A DNA stretch of 58,166 nt, taken from assembly GCF_001949145.1 (NCBI RefSeq), contig NW_019091368.1, positions 2,409,226 to 2,467,391 of the forward strand, in the 5' to 3' direction. Position 1 is the stretch's first letter. Each line of letters begins with the position of its first letter. Positions 25,801-37,646 of the stretch are shown in pieces. The notes under the pieces are model-generated. The model made no database searches, was not told the DNA's origin, and was given only the letters and a program-made list of their open reading frames with translations. Position numbers and translations under genes: made by a program. Source of the DNA: Acanthaster planci (taxonomy: Eukaryota > Echinodermata > Asteroidea > Valvatida > Acanthasteridae).

Positions 25801-28800
25801 CCTTCACCAGAGTGCAGGATATGTGAAGGACACAATTTGGACAGTCAACCAGCATCCTTGTTTCTCATCCTGACTGGAATTGCATGAAACTCTTATGTTT
25901 CATACATGTACATTTTTACCAAGCCACTGCCTGTCTCTATTTACAAAATTATTCCTGTTGGTACTGGCAGGGGCTCGCAATGGCAGTAGTGGTGAGCAGC
26001 GACCGACAAATTCTGTCCCCTTCCCCTAAACTGTGTGCCACTCATCAAAGAAGGCACTTTGCAAAATTGAGCTTCAGGGATCGGGGATTAGCCTAATTGG
26101 TATTGGCGTTTGGAGTGCTGGCAATGAGCTGTGGTAATTGCTCCATCGTAAAGTAACTAATTGCTCCCCAGTCTGATGCAGCACATTATCAAACTACCAT
26201 CATGGCCGCTCAGTTCTGGCCCTGGAATTTGTCCCCGCTCTGGTGGAAAATAGCATCAGTTGCAAATGAAACGTAGGATCCTCAGCTACCATATGCAAGT
26301 TTGATTTTTCAAGGCAGGCATGCTGCGAAATCGTCTTACTTTATCCATGCATTAAATCTGACTCTCCGTGCAGAGGATTATATACTGCAAAACATGAATC
26401 TCTTGCCCGTAGAACAGGATTTGTATTAATTTCAGTACTACACGTACATGCTCAACTGTAATACAACATGTCAAAAACAGGCACGACTGGTAATTAATGC
26501 ATATTATGGCCATCATAACAGCCCATCCATCCAAATCTACACATTCAAAAGACACTGTCTCATCACAAAGCCAAATAAAGAGGGAATATGTCTTGGCAGG
26601 CACATTTATAATTGTTCATAGATAAGTAGCAACAGTCCATTACTTGTCAAGCAATAATAATACCAATTATCCATTCAGACAGAGATCAGGTCCATTCAGG
26701 GCACTTACAGAGAACACAACAGCAAAGATTTCAGGCATCAAACTTTTTCACGACCAAAAATACCAGATACATGTATGTAAAAAAAACTCTACATGCCCTT
26801 TTCATTACAATCAAAACAAAAATGACCAAAAACACTGAAGCAATATGAACTCTTTCAAATTAAAATACACAGCATTCCCGGATGCATTTAGCCATTATCA
26901 GAAGCAAGATCTCAAAGAACGGAATCAGCAGTTTTGATCTTTTTCTTTTTAACACACTTTCTTACGACATACAGTACATGTACGCACCAACCATCTGTAC
27001 AATTCCACTCAACGATGACCAGAAAATAAATTGCGCAGGAGGTCCCACAAGACTCATTACAGAGCCCCCCCCCAAAAAAAAGAAAAAAAGAAAGCAATAT
27101 GAGTCAGGGAGAAATCAAATCTGCTGCCAGATTGTACGCCTTGATGGCTTCTGCACTGATGTCATAGTGAAGGGGGGGGGAATATTACTGAATTATTAAT
27201 GGGCTAATACGGACGACAAAGATGATGCATGCAGCCCAGGACGGGTACAGCACAGACGAACTGACAACATGTAGCTGACTGGGAACCGTCCCCCCATCCC
27301 TCCCAAATCTTATATTTTCCACAAGAATGCCACAAAATAAACAACAGCATACTGGTCCCATGGATATTAATAATGCAAGTTATGGCCTGGTACTCATTAT
27401 TGTCGTGAGACTAGGAACTGGTACTGAGATAAGGTGGCAGAACCGACATACAGGAGGGGGAAAAAGGGATGGGGGGGGACTTTTTCTGCTATGCTCTGCA
27501 TGCCACAGCGTAGCTGCCATCTGATAATTGGAAGATCTTCCCATAGACACTGTTCTCCAGAATCTTCCCTTCCCTGAATCTGCCCTCTTCCTAGATCTAA
27601 CAATTATATCCCTCTCATTATGCTCTCAGTTGTCTTTGGAACAATCAAAGAAATGCAACACCTAATTAAATTGATAAAAACCCAACAACTTAATGTTCCT
27701 TGTGTAAACGGTTAAAAAAAAAAAAGCGAATCGGAGATCAAATCTTCAGATGGATGATGTACATGTAAACACGTATGTCAAAGGCAGCATTTCAGGACTT
27801 TCTTCTGCAAAACCTTATATCTGCTTGTAGGACCACTTGGATAACTTCCAATTTTTGGGTAACAGAAGTTGTGCAAAATAAAAATAAATAAAAAACAAAA
27901 GCAAATGACTTGCAAATTAAGCAGGGAAGTACATGAAATTCTCTTCCCCCCCCAAAAAAAACCTCTCACGTCATCACACAGAAACACTGCACTTATGTAA
28001 ACAGCTACACGATATTGACTTTGTAAATCAGCAGCAAGAACCATCCACTGGGCTCAAGGCCGTTCCCTTTTGATGCTGGCCGTAAACAAGAACTGGCAAT
28101 TCAATACAGAGAGCTTTGAACTGGGGAGATTTTTTTTGGGGGGGGGGTTCTCCTTGATCTATCCAAGGCCTTTGTATCAACTTTACAGGCGAATTGGTGA
28201 GGAAATATTTACAGCAATTGCATCACAATCTACTGGTATGTACACCAAAATGTACATACCCCACCAACACAAGGGAAGAAAATCCAGAAATCCCTGCTGC
28301 CAAGGGTGACTGATTGGATCCTTATTCATTTTGTAACTTAATTCATCGGGCTAGCAAGTGCGAAGATGTGAATGGCATTAATGTGCAAAATTACATACAC
28401 TACAATTTCTCTGCAGTCACTGAACACGAGCATACAATGTAACCCACCAGTTAGTGTGGTGAAGCAGAAGGACTTTGGTTTGGCCACAAAAGGAAGGCAT
28501 GCAATGGTTGGACTGTACAGTTTACATCTGGGACGTGTACAGAGAGCACTGCTCAGCATGGACAGGGGAATGAGAAGCAGAACAATAAGCAAAGCTGGGA
28601 CTTTCTTTCTTTTACTTCTTCTAAGCCCTAACTCCTGATGCATTTTTGCTAGGAACCTTCCTGATTCCTTCAAAATCCACCACTGTGCAGGAAACCAATG
28701 GCACAATTCTTCAAGCTGTAATTTTCAGGGGGGCACCAAGCCCCACCAGACACTAGTCTGGCCTGTATACATGTACATGTACCTTCCTCAATCCTGCAAA

Positions 28801-28924
28801 ATCCTCCCAATCCTCATGGTAGATTTTGAAGGACACAGGAAGGTTAGGACTATTAAAACAAAAAACGAAATGACAGGCTGCAAGTCAGAGATACCGTGAA
28901 GTCGGCCGACTGGTCCGTTCTCAC
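22869..28924 (-). other. Intron of the minus-strand gene
   Basis: This is intronic DNA between the 36-nt and 390-nt exons. No additional exon with both splice sites was found. It includes the putative regulatory block at 24321-24610 and another CNE-like block around 26080-26250, with TAATTG repeats and a GC-richer end. It also has scattered homopolymer runs. A weak minus-strand acceptor at about 25342 (TTCTTTCAG) has no matching donor. Confidence 0.45.
24321..24610. promoter_or_regulatory. Putative intronic regulatory block with POU/homeodomain-like sites
   Basis: Within 290 bases stand ATGCATAATTCAT (24408-24420), ATGCATTATTCAT (24475-24487), a palindromic TGAATAATTCA (about 24329), ATTATTCATCAATTAG (about 24583) and several CTAAT/ATTAG cores. 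These resemble bipartite POU-domain and homeodomain sites. The density is far above that of neighbouring DNA. Enhancer function is an inference, and no conservation could be checked. Confidence 0.35.
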
Positions 28925-28960
28925 CATGGGCTCAGCCTCGGACAGTCCGTCATACCAGGT
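28925..28960 (-). CDS. 36-nt microexon of the minus-strand gene
   Basis: A very good acceptor (TGTCCCCTTCCCCCTTCTAAG|) and donor (ATG|GTGAGA) enclose exactly 12 codons in phase 0: TWYDGLSEAEPM. Both neighbouring exons on this strand are also phase 0, so this exon can be included or skipped without a frame change. Short phase-0 exons of this kind are often alternatively spliced, frequently in neural tissue, but that is general knowledge and not shown here. The peptide is acidic with one exposed aromatic pair and belongs to no motif I know. Confidence 0.7.
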
Positions 28961-29023
28961 CTTAGAAGGGGGAAGGGGACATAAAATTGTATGTGGCTCT
29001 GGTTAGACAAGATATATATATAT

Positions 29024-29197
29024 TTATATATGGCTCAATGTGACCAATGGGATTGGGCAGGGGCGGGACTGGAGGGACAGTACAATGGGGGAGGGGATGG
29101 ATGACATGCTGCAAGGGTACACGCTGATGGTGCCGTTTGGCCCACTCAGGCCGGCCAATGCATGGGACACAATGTGTACGCGCGATTGGGCATGGCG
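29024..29197 (-). other. Candidate alternative 3' exon, minus strand
   Basis: A good acceptor (CATTTTTCCCTACCGTTCTTCCAG|) precedes a frame of 57 codons ending in TAA at 29024. The frame is GC-rich and begins RHAQSRVHIVSHALAGLSGP. It lies 64 bases upstream, in transcription order, of the 36-nt microexon. Read in phase 0 it would give the minus-strand gene an alternative C-terminus. Against this, the plus strand of the same block is also open, no poly(A) signal follows closely, and the peptide is rich in S/P/L as expected from GC-rich chance sequence. Confidence 0.25.
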
Positions 29198-32100
29198 CTG
29201 GAAGAACGGTAGGGAAAAATGGCTTTAAGGTATTAAAGACTGCATCATGTGTATTGCACGCACAGCAGGGACTAATGTATTTTACAAAATGTTTTTTTTT
29301 TTTTTTTTTTTAAAAGAGAGAAAATTCCAGTGAAACAGGAAGTGTTCAAGCAACAGAAATGGAGAAACACTGGGATAGTGATAAGGTCGGAGGAGGCCAA
29401 AGGATGAAACAGGAACTGATGAGACAGGTGACGGCCACACATCAATTTCAAGAACAGGATTCAATACAATTCAATGCAATTCATAAGTGATTTTTAAATA
29501 CAGAGTTCCGGGGGGGGGGAGGAGAGAAAGTTTGAGGTGGAAGTACGGATAAGGAAAATGGTTTGGTTTGGGAAAGAAGAGAAATAAACTGATCAAATGA
29601 ATACAAGGCAATCATTTGGTAATAAGATCAGAAAGAAAGCCAGACATTCAGCAAAGACTTCTGAACCCCCATCACCTCTGAAAATTCAGTGGTGAAATAA
29701 ATGAAGGTGGTTTTTTTTTTCATTTGAACTTGAATATTAAATGCCTACCCAGAATGTCACGATTTGACAATTTAAAAAGAAGAACAAGAATGTATTCGAT
29801 TCGAAGTTAAAGAATTGCTAACAACCAGAAAAATGAAAGCTGCTCTTAATTTGAATTTATTCAGACTTGGGGCACAAAGCTGACACCGCGTTCACCTGAT
29901 GTCGCCCTTAATAAAGACGTCACGTGCCCGCCTTGAAAACATGCACGTGCATGAACACTTCACGTGCATCTAACTGAAGTCCACCTGCATACTGACAAAC
30001 TGCATCCTCTATCAGACTAAGAGGAATCCTTGGCACGGCTGTTCATAATTTACATTCCAGTGCACTACTCCAACATCAATTTTTTTTTGTCAGCCCCTCC
30101 TTTTTCCGACCAGTCATCTTTTCATTTGATAGGAACCCAGGCTGTCGTCATAGGAATCACGCAGTTGTCAGGGCAACTGAGAGGGTAAGATCCCCTGGCC
30201 ACCTCTCCTGTAATTGAATACATGGCTTGGGGCAAGCGGTGAACGTTTTTCTTTCCGGCAACGCAACAATTTGAGAATTTTTTATACTGGTGCTCTCTAA
30301 CCTGTGGCTGCTAACAGGAAGGGGAAGGAAAAAGTACGGGGCAGGAGGAATGTCGCCTTGCCAGACCTGTTCTGTCCATCCGTGCTGTGACGGTTTAATG
30401 AATCGTGACATGCACTCCCCCGTTATTGAACAAATTAGTTAGGTAATTTATGTGATCTTTGATAAACAAGCGACACGAGCCTGGGGGTGTGCGCCCCGAA
30501 TAAAGTGCGCAATACCAATTCACTGGAATGAATAATGAAACTCAGATTTCACAGGGAAACACACATGTCCACCCTTACATGTTTTACCGGTACTGGCAGC
30601 TTGGGCAATAATAACACCAACAAACAAATGCAATCAATAAATGCATAGGTACTTGGAAATCCAGGAATAGCTAGGTTACTCTCAGGCTTCGATTCCTAGC
30701 AACCCCGAGAAGCGGTGTCAGGTTACACTTCGAGTAGTAAATCTGGCTAGGCCTCATAAACTGCCCGGTTCTTTCAAATACAAATTCATGTCATTTATCA
30801 GCTTGTTACTAATTGGAATTTATTTTGACAATCCGTCACATTCAAGTGTGGGTATCAAACACTGTCAAAATAAGCATCCAGAGGGCCTGGGTTGGAACGG
30901 TGCAACGGGTTGGACGTGTAATTTGTGCATTCCGATGGCCGCATGTAATCTCAGAAATGTTTGTTGTTAGTTTTCACAGGTCACAGTTGGAGGGGACTGC
31001 TTTAAACTGAAGGCACGAGCCATGACGTCCAAGTACATGTACATTCCCACACAGGCGCGTGTAACGCAGGCACATACTATTGCAGTGTGCGCACAGGGAA
31101 CTGCGAAACCTTCCGACCGGTATCCAACCTTGACTCTGTAATTGGCCCGGTGATCTGGGCTTCATGGATGTGATGGGCTGCTATTAACAGGTAATCAAAT
31201 CTTGCAGCAGAATGTGAGAAGGCAAAGTCCGTTGAACATCTGGATGGGGCCTAATGGAAATTAAATCCAGGAGATGCGAATTCCCTGGAGTTCCATACCA
31301 GGGGGCATACAAGTGTGTATATAAACTGTATAGCCAACAAAATAAAGAGCTTCACAGACAACACATATTCCGGCCTTGACCCAGGTGATTTAGGCAAAAT
31401 TCTGTCAGTGTTCAGTATCTTTTTCCTCCTAACTCATCTCCATGATCTTACACATCACAGAGAACAAAACATGGGATTCCAAAGTTAGCCTTTTATTAGG
31501 GCATACTCAAGAGAAATCAAAGGTCACAGGCAAGCGGCCTTACAAAAACAAACACATGTAGCAGCATGGTTCCGCCTCCCTTTCAAATCTTGGTGTCAGC
31601 TTCTCATGACGGTTGACCAGCAAAGTGCATCAGGCTGTGATAAGCATCGCTGACGCATGCTTTCACCACTGTGTCCTGCTGATCTGGTTATCACGTGGGG
31701 GGAGGGGGGGAGGAGCTCGGCTGCATTCACAAGGGCCTGCAGCCCCTTAAGGCCAGGTGTGGGCATTACGCTGCCGCTCCTTGAAGTTGAGGCTGGCTGA
31801 ATGCATGTCCGAGAGGCCCATTGGAGGAGAGGGCATTCAAACCATGTGAACTGTAGACATGTATGCTTGAACTCCAACATTACTTGAAATGTGCCATTAA
31901 CTATCTGAAACACTGACACATGTGTACATACATGTAACTCCCAGTGAGTGTGAAACACACACTTCAACCAACTACACATACCCTTTCACACACACTTTCA
32001 GTCATCCCCATATAACGGCCAATTCGGTGTGGTCCTATAAACTGCCTGTGGTGTTATGCAATGAACTGCAAACAGGTTCATTTATACTCTTTAATTAAAA

Positions 32101-32575
32101 GTTGTCGTTCTGGCCACCGAGTCAGAGGTCAAGCGTGTCGACATGCCCAAGTGGTCAGTGATGAATTGGCATGAATCAACCTGTGTTCTCTAGACAGACT
32201 AAGGCTTCACTCCATTGGAAATGCGTGGAGACGCGTAGACAATACACCTAGCCGTAGCTCCGGAAGCCCGTTTTGGACACAGCCTTAGAGGCCAGAACTA
32301 CAACTGCCACTAATAATGACTCTCTCTTTTTTTTAAAGTACAAAAGGAACCGCCCGTCCATATTTCTCAAATATCACCGTAATGTTGTTTGTGTTTTTCT
32401 TGCGGCAAGCCTCGAGACCTTTTCTACTGATGATACAAATTTTATGAAATCGAACATCCCACTACTGCCGAGGCTAGCATTTTTTTCTGAGACAGGTCAA
32501 CCCACAATGTTGCTTTTTCACACTAAACTGCACACGAGCTGACGTGCTGTGATCTACCAGTGACCAGATTTAATA

Positions 32576-32743
32576 CAGGTGATTCGCAATCATGCCTCCA
32601 AGAGTTTTAACGCGTTGGCCAATCGCGAAATCTGCGCGAAATCTGTCGACCCAATGCATGTTTGGAAAGGGTTGACAGATTTCGATTTTGTGATTGGCCA
32701 ACGCGTTGCAAACTCGAGGAGGCAAACTATTGTGAATCGCCTG
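32576..32743. mobile_element. Fold-back / MITE-like element with ~70-bp arms
   Basis: The 168-base element is nearly one long inverted repeat. The left arm starts CAGGTGATTCGCAAT and the reverse complement of the right arm starts CAGGCGATTCACAAT. Both arms then share TGCCTCC, GAGTTT, the block AACGCGTTGGCCAATC and GAAATCTGTC(G/A)ACCC. A spacer of about 16 bases separates them. Ends beginning CAGG are reminiscent of hAT-type elements. No clear target-site duplication was found, so the class is open. It has no coding capacity. Confidence 0.75.
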
Positions 32744-33405
32744 CATTGAATTTTACAGATGTGCTCTCATGTACGCTATGTGATAATAACAAATACCATG
32801 TTTCCAAAGGATAAGGCACTGCTGTCCCCCATGGTGAGATGGTCCAAACAAAGAAGCATTTCTTGGGGGGGTTGTTCAAAAGTTTAATACAAGTGCAAGA
32901 AGTCATACCAGTAAATCTACTGCAATCTCATGCCAAGAACCAGAATGATGAATTTCCATACAACTCCCAAGGAATAGAAACAGATTTCCAATTTAGAGAT
33001 GCTCAAGGGTTGCCCAAGCATCCGACAACCTCAAGAATACTCCCCAAAGGGGGGAAAAAAAACTGAGGTGACCCAGAAAGAGACATGTTATGCAATTTAT
33101 CTTTATGATTCCACAGCTTCAATCCTGCATCTGGAACGTCCTAGGCTAAGCAAGGGTGTAGACATGTGCTCAAAATGCATTTAATATGTGACCTGGGTCC
33201 ATGTATGACATGGCTGATGATATTTCTCACGGGAACAGTAGACGACCAAACAGAAAAGACCACACACATGTAGCAGCATAGGTGCCTTTCATGTTTTCTT
33301 TTCTCTCTTTCCTTTTGATATTTTTGGGTTCTTTCCTTCTTTTCCCAAAAATCTTGGCAAATGTTTATACGTTTATACAGGAGATTTGAAGCTTTTCATG
33401 ATGGA

Positions 33406-33487
33406 GAAAAGAACCGGTGGTACTCAATGTTTCGGACAGTATGCTGACGACAGACAAAGCATGCTGTCTGAACCACCGGTTCTTTTC
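33406..33487. other. Strong 82-nt imperfect hairpin
   Basis: GAAAAGAACCGGTGGT (33406-33421) pairs perfectly with ACCACCGGTTCTTTTC (33472-33487). Inside it, TCGGACAGTATGCT (33432-33445) pairs with AGCATGCTGTCTGA (33458-33471), with two mismatches that become G-U or A-C depending on strand. The only interruptions are a one-sided 10-base bulge (33422-33431) and a 12-base loop (33446-33457). Size and shape resemble a small-RNA precursor or a compact fold-back element. The arms are too different from the MITE at 32576 to be the same family. Confidence 0.6.
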
Positions 33488-35282
33488 GGAATCCCACATA
33501 CGCAAAAAAAAGAGAGATATATCCATGGAGCTACAGCAAACATATTTAGTTTAAGTTTATACTTGTAAATGTACATGTACATACAGTGAGAACCCCCACA
33601 AATCTACGGTCTGGACACAACTCAACCCAGTATGATGCAAAGCCAGAAATACAGACGCTGGCAGGCTCTTGTTCGAGATGTCGCAAAAGTTTGGACAGCC
33701 AAAATTGTTGAGATCCAAATTCAGTCTTAAAAAAAGAAGGGAAACTCACAAAAAGTTCAGCTGTCCGATCACGTACACTAACATTCAGCAGCTGAAACAT
33801 GTATGTGTAGTGCACGTACATGTACACGTGTGCGGAGAAAAATGACGCAGCAGCATGAAGACGGACGATCGATCTGCATGAGGACGCTGCTACTGACGAC
33901 GGACCACCCAGAGCAGCCAGCGGAATTAATACAATCTGACCCCTTTGACACTCTGGACGGCTTAATGGGTCATTCATAATACCTCAATCAAGGAAGGAGA
34001 AGCCTTCAGCTCTAAAGCGATAATGCCAGACAGTGACGAGGGGCCTGAAGGAAGGGGAGGGTAATAAAGAAAATATATAAAATATATATTGCGTCTGATG
34101 ACATCAGAGCAGGCTCCCTATCCTGGACCTGCGCATCAATCAACCGTACACGTACAGCATATCACAGAGGGTATGATGGACCTAATACTACGCACTGCAT
34201 CACCGTCTAGACTTGAGGGCCCATTTGTTTCCCCTCTTAAGTTTGTGATAAAGTTCGCCAGCCATCGATCTGCAGCTTCGGTCCCTCCTTTTAGAGGATC
34301 CAACTCAATTCCGCATCTGGCGAAAGAGGGTATAGTTTGTAGCGGCGCAACTTCTGCAGAGGATGTGACAATAATCTCACAGACAAAAATTGCTTCTTTA
34401 ATAATTAATGTAAATCCCACAGGAAACTGCTTCCATTAAGGGCCACTTGGGTATTCTTTCAGTAGCGTCCAAACCTATGTGTGCTGTAAAGATACTAATG
34501 CAGGCATGGGGAAAACAGTACTGTACTTTGGTCCAAGTTTTGTTTTTATGGGCAATACAAGTGAACAATTTTCCTTCACTATCAAATTGCAAAATGCCGG
34601 GCAATTTTAACATTTGAAAGTCAACATGTTTACATGTATATCCAAATTTTCTTTGTTATCCATGAGGTTTTTTTTAAACTCTAAAGAAAAAATGACCCCC
34701 TCATCAACAATGGAGGTACGGATACCTCCCTGAGTGTGCTGGTATTATACATTATGTGTAATGCAGAAATAATCTGTATGTACATACGCACACATGTAAG
34801 CATATTGTTAGTGTGTTCAGTACCTAACATGAATAGATTATAGATTTGGCCATCTGGCAACAAGTACTTTCTAAGGTCTAAAGTCATGTACTCCGTGAAG
34901 TGGCCAATGCTAATCAAAGCTACTGATGACATAACTTCAAACCTTAATATGTTATTATTCCTAACAGCCTTTAATCCTTTATTTGACAAGAATTAAACAC
35001 AGCGAGTCAAGAGGTGATTGCCATGAAGCCTCCCCCAACCCCGCCCAACCCCCTACCCACCAAACTCAATAACGTCAAACAAGTCAGTCATTAATGGTAG
35101 AAGGGGGGTAATTACAAGATGTTTTCAAGCAAACTGGTGATTTCCATGCCCCTCCCTTCCCCCTCCCCCATTTCTTTCACTTTTCATATTTTTCATTTTG
35201 TTCCTGGGGAAGGGAGGGGAAATGTGCCCCCTTTCCCCTCTAGTATTTGACTCCAATGGCAGTCATCCTTTCACATTTTTAC

Positions 35283-35381
35283 GAGCTGGCCTTCTCCAGT
35301 GTCATACATGATGTACGATGTAGTGCAACAGTGTCCGCCATCCTGGCTAGCCAATTCTCTCAATTTCACCGACCTTAGCTC
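35283..35381 (-). CDS. Probable 99-nt exon of the minus-strand gene
   Basis: A long polypyrimidine tract and acceptor (CCTCTCTCTCTCTGGTCTGAGCCAGCAG|GAG) lead into 33 open codons in phase 0, starting ELRSVKLRELASQDGGHCC and ending YDTGEGQL. The donor (CTC|GTAAAA) is weak. Phase 0 at both ends matches the exons at 52902, 28925 and 22479. The first part, placed after the 52902 exon, continues a leucine-spaced helical pattern, which supports its membership. The remainder is neutral and contains a Cys pair. The chance of an unrelated open stretch is real because the frame runs only a few codons past the proposed donor before TGA. Confidence 0.45.
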
Positions 35382-37475
35382 CTGCTGGCTCAGACCAGAG
35401 AGAGAGAGGGACAGAGGCGTCTCTCCTCCAATCCCGAGGCCCGGGATTGAGTTGCATACCATGTACATGTACGTGTCGGTGGGAGGAGATCTGCTCCGAT
35501 ATCATGTTCCACGAGCAGGCAGAATGATGGAGCACCACACAGGTGACATTCTCACAGCAACACGCTGGGATGGCCTCAGCTTAAAGGTTGGTTCATACTC
35601 CATGCTAATTGGGAACACGGAGCCAACTTTGGGAATTATCCTTTGCACTCTACATGTGTGCTATGTCTCCCTACAGTTCTATGCAGTCCAATAGCTTTGA
35701 GGCCTCAAGCCTGCTGCGAAAACGGCGCAGATGAATTATACCAACATGTCGCAAAGCAGTGAGAGGACGGGGAGGGGGGGCGCTCAATAGCAGCACAAAT
35801 AAAGCCAATGGAAATGATACCTATCCTGTATACTGTGCATTTACGCCGCCAGCTAGTGCTTGATTGGAAGCCGCATCCGAGTTAAATGTTTTATGGCTAT
35901 GGCTTCTACTTTGCCACTAAACAACCATGGTGTACAGCCAAAGCCATAAACAGCCATGCCCATTTTGTACAAAACTTGACTTATCCAAAATTTGGGATGG
36001 ATTATTGCAAACCAACTTTTCATGCTAGGAATTCACGAATGTTGGCTGCATTTCAATCGTGGCATACACGTTTCTCAAGTCAAATTCCCTCTGTTCAAGT
36101 TGTATCTGGATAAAACCTCTGCCTTTAATTCAAGCTGCGTGTGCACAGATCCACAGAATTAGCTGGACATCCTGGTCTTGATGTGAGCAACTTGGTGAGT
36201 CTGTTGATTATTGCACGTCAAATGTTCCCTATTATGCACTAAAACAATTTCTGGCCAGATTTTGAGCTTCCACAAGTGATTTCTTGTAGGCTTTGAAAAT
36301 TTACACAAATTTCGTTCCAGCCCCCAATACTGAAATCATGCATTCATCACTTCCCTTTTCATTAGATATTCCTGACAAGTTTTAGTTTTTGGCCAATTTC
36401 TAAATTATGAACCTTATTTTTGTGCTGGAGCAACGAGACTGTATTTCAACTTATTTGTATCAATGCAATATTTTTTAGTTCTTGGGCAATACAGCGAAAT
36501 CAAAGGGACTCCAATTTGTCGTTTGCACATGGACACAGCATGTCCTTTATAGTCCTATGCGTGTACATGTATTTCCTACAACAGTAAAAAAAAAAAAAAA
36601 GAAAAAAAAAAGATGATGCCATCCGTTTGTCTGCGGTTGTAATTTAACTAAGGATTAGAATGTCATTTTTGCTGGCGTAAACAAAACCAACTCATGAAGT
36701 GAGCTAAATATGGAGCCCACGAATACGTACGTACATGTAAATGAGGCTGCCCAGAACATGTGCGCATACACCAGGAGGCCCAACTGAACTTTCGTTGCAA
36801 TTGTTTGATGCAATTAGCTAAAACATCATCAAGGACGATGCGTTATTCTGGGCATTGAAAGGATAGATGTACCATTGTATGTGCATGCTCCATGTGACAA
36901 AGGACATAGTGCATGTGCCCGTATGTTGTGTGAGAAATAGCACTATAATAAAAAAAAATGTTACGAGATTTAAGTACACCTCTTCTGAAGATATATCTAT
37001 GAGGTGAAAATCCTGGAACTCCGTTGGGGATTTGTGGGTGGAGCACAGGTGCAAGACCTTAGCATGAGGCTTATTACAACGTATGTTAGTGTCTTTAATG
37101 TAGATATAACACAAAAAAAGAGCCTTAAGATAGGAATCCCTACCGCTTCGGTCCCTAGGTTAAAGAAAAAAGATGGTCTGATATGAAGGGGCCTACCGTA
37201 TGTGGGGTCCTCCATGGGCAGATATTTAACAAATTGCTGCTACTATGTAACAAACATGGCTTTGAAAGTAGACCTTACAGATTTTCCCAAAATCTGGAAA
37301 TATTCATGATTTTCTCACTCTCTTTAACTGCACCTGAAGCTCCCAGTGACCTCTCTTCCCTGAGACCATATCTTTTTTCCCTGTCATTATTCCAGCTGAG
37401 ATACTGGTATACAAATGATAACAGGCCTAACGGAAGATGCTAAAGAGACACACGATCTTCTTTTTTTTTCCTTAG

Positions 37476-37646
37476 TTCAGCTTATTCCTCGATCCAGACC
37501 AAATGGATAAGACAGCCGTGATACGGCCTGACCCACGCTATGATGCGGGAGCATGCATCCCCGTCAGGGATCCACACCAGAGAGGGGTTTATCCATGGCT
37601 TGCCAGCCCTCTCATTAATAACAATCCATGGACGAGAAAACGCTAA
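37476..37646 (+). other. Open block behind a strong plus-strand acceptor, possibly conserved non-coding DNA
   Basis: The sequence cttctttttttttccttag| (ending 37475) is an excellent acceptor. It is followed by 56 open codons to TAA at 37644, including an internal ATG at 37503. The peptide after that ATG starts MDKTAVIRPDPRYDAGACIP. Alternatively the block is regulatory: its end contains CTCATTAATAACAATCC and GCTAATTAA, which are homeodomain and SOX-like cores. There is no partner donor. It lies antisense within an intron of the minus-strand gene. Confidence 0.3.

Larger units (their letters stand above)
28961..35282 (-). other. Intron of the minus-strand gene
   Basis: The intron contains an AT microsatellite (about 29012-29031), a GC-rich block open on both strands (29024-29197), a poly-T run (29291-29311), a MITE-like element (32576-32743), a strong hairpin (33406-33487), a short GC-rich open frame (33842-33979) and a two-strand-open block (34089-34439). 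None of the open frames has convincing paired splice sites. Confidence 0.45.
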
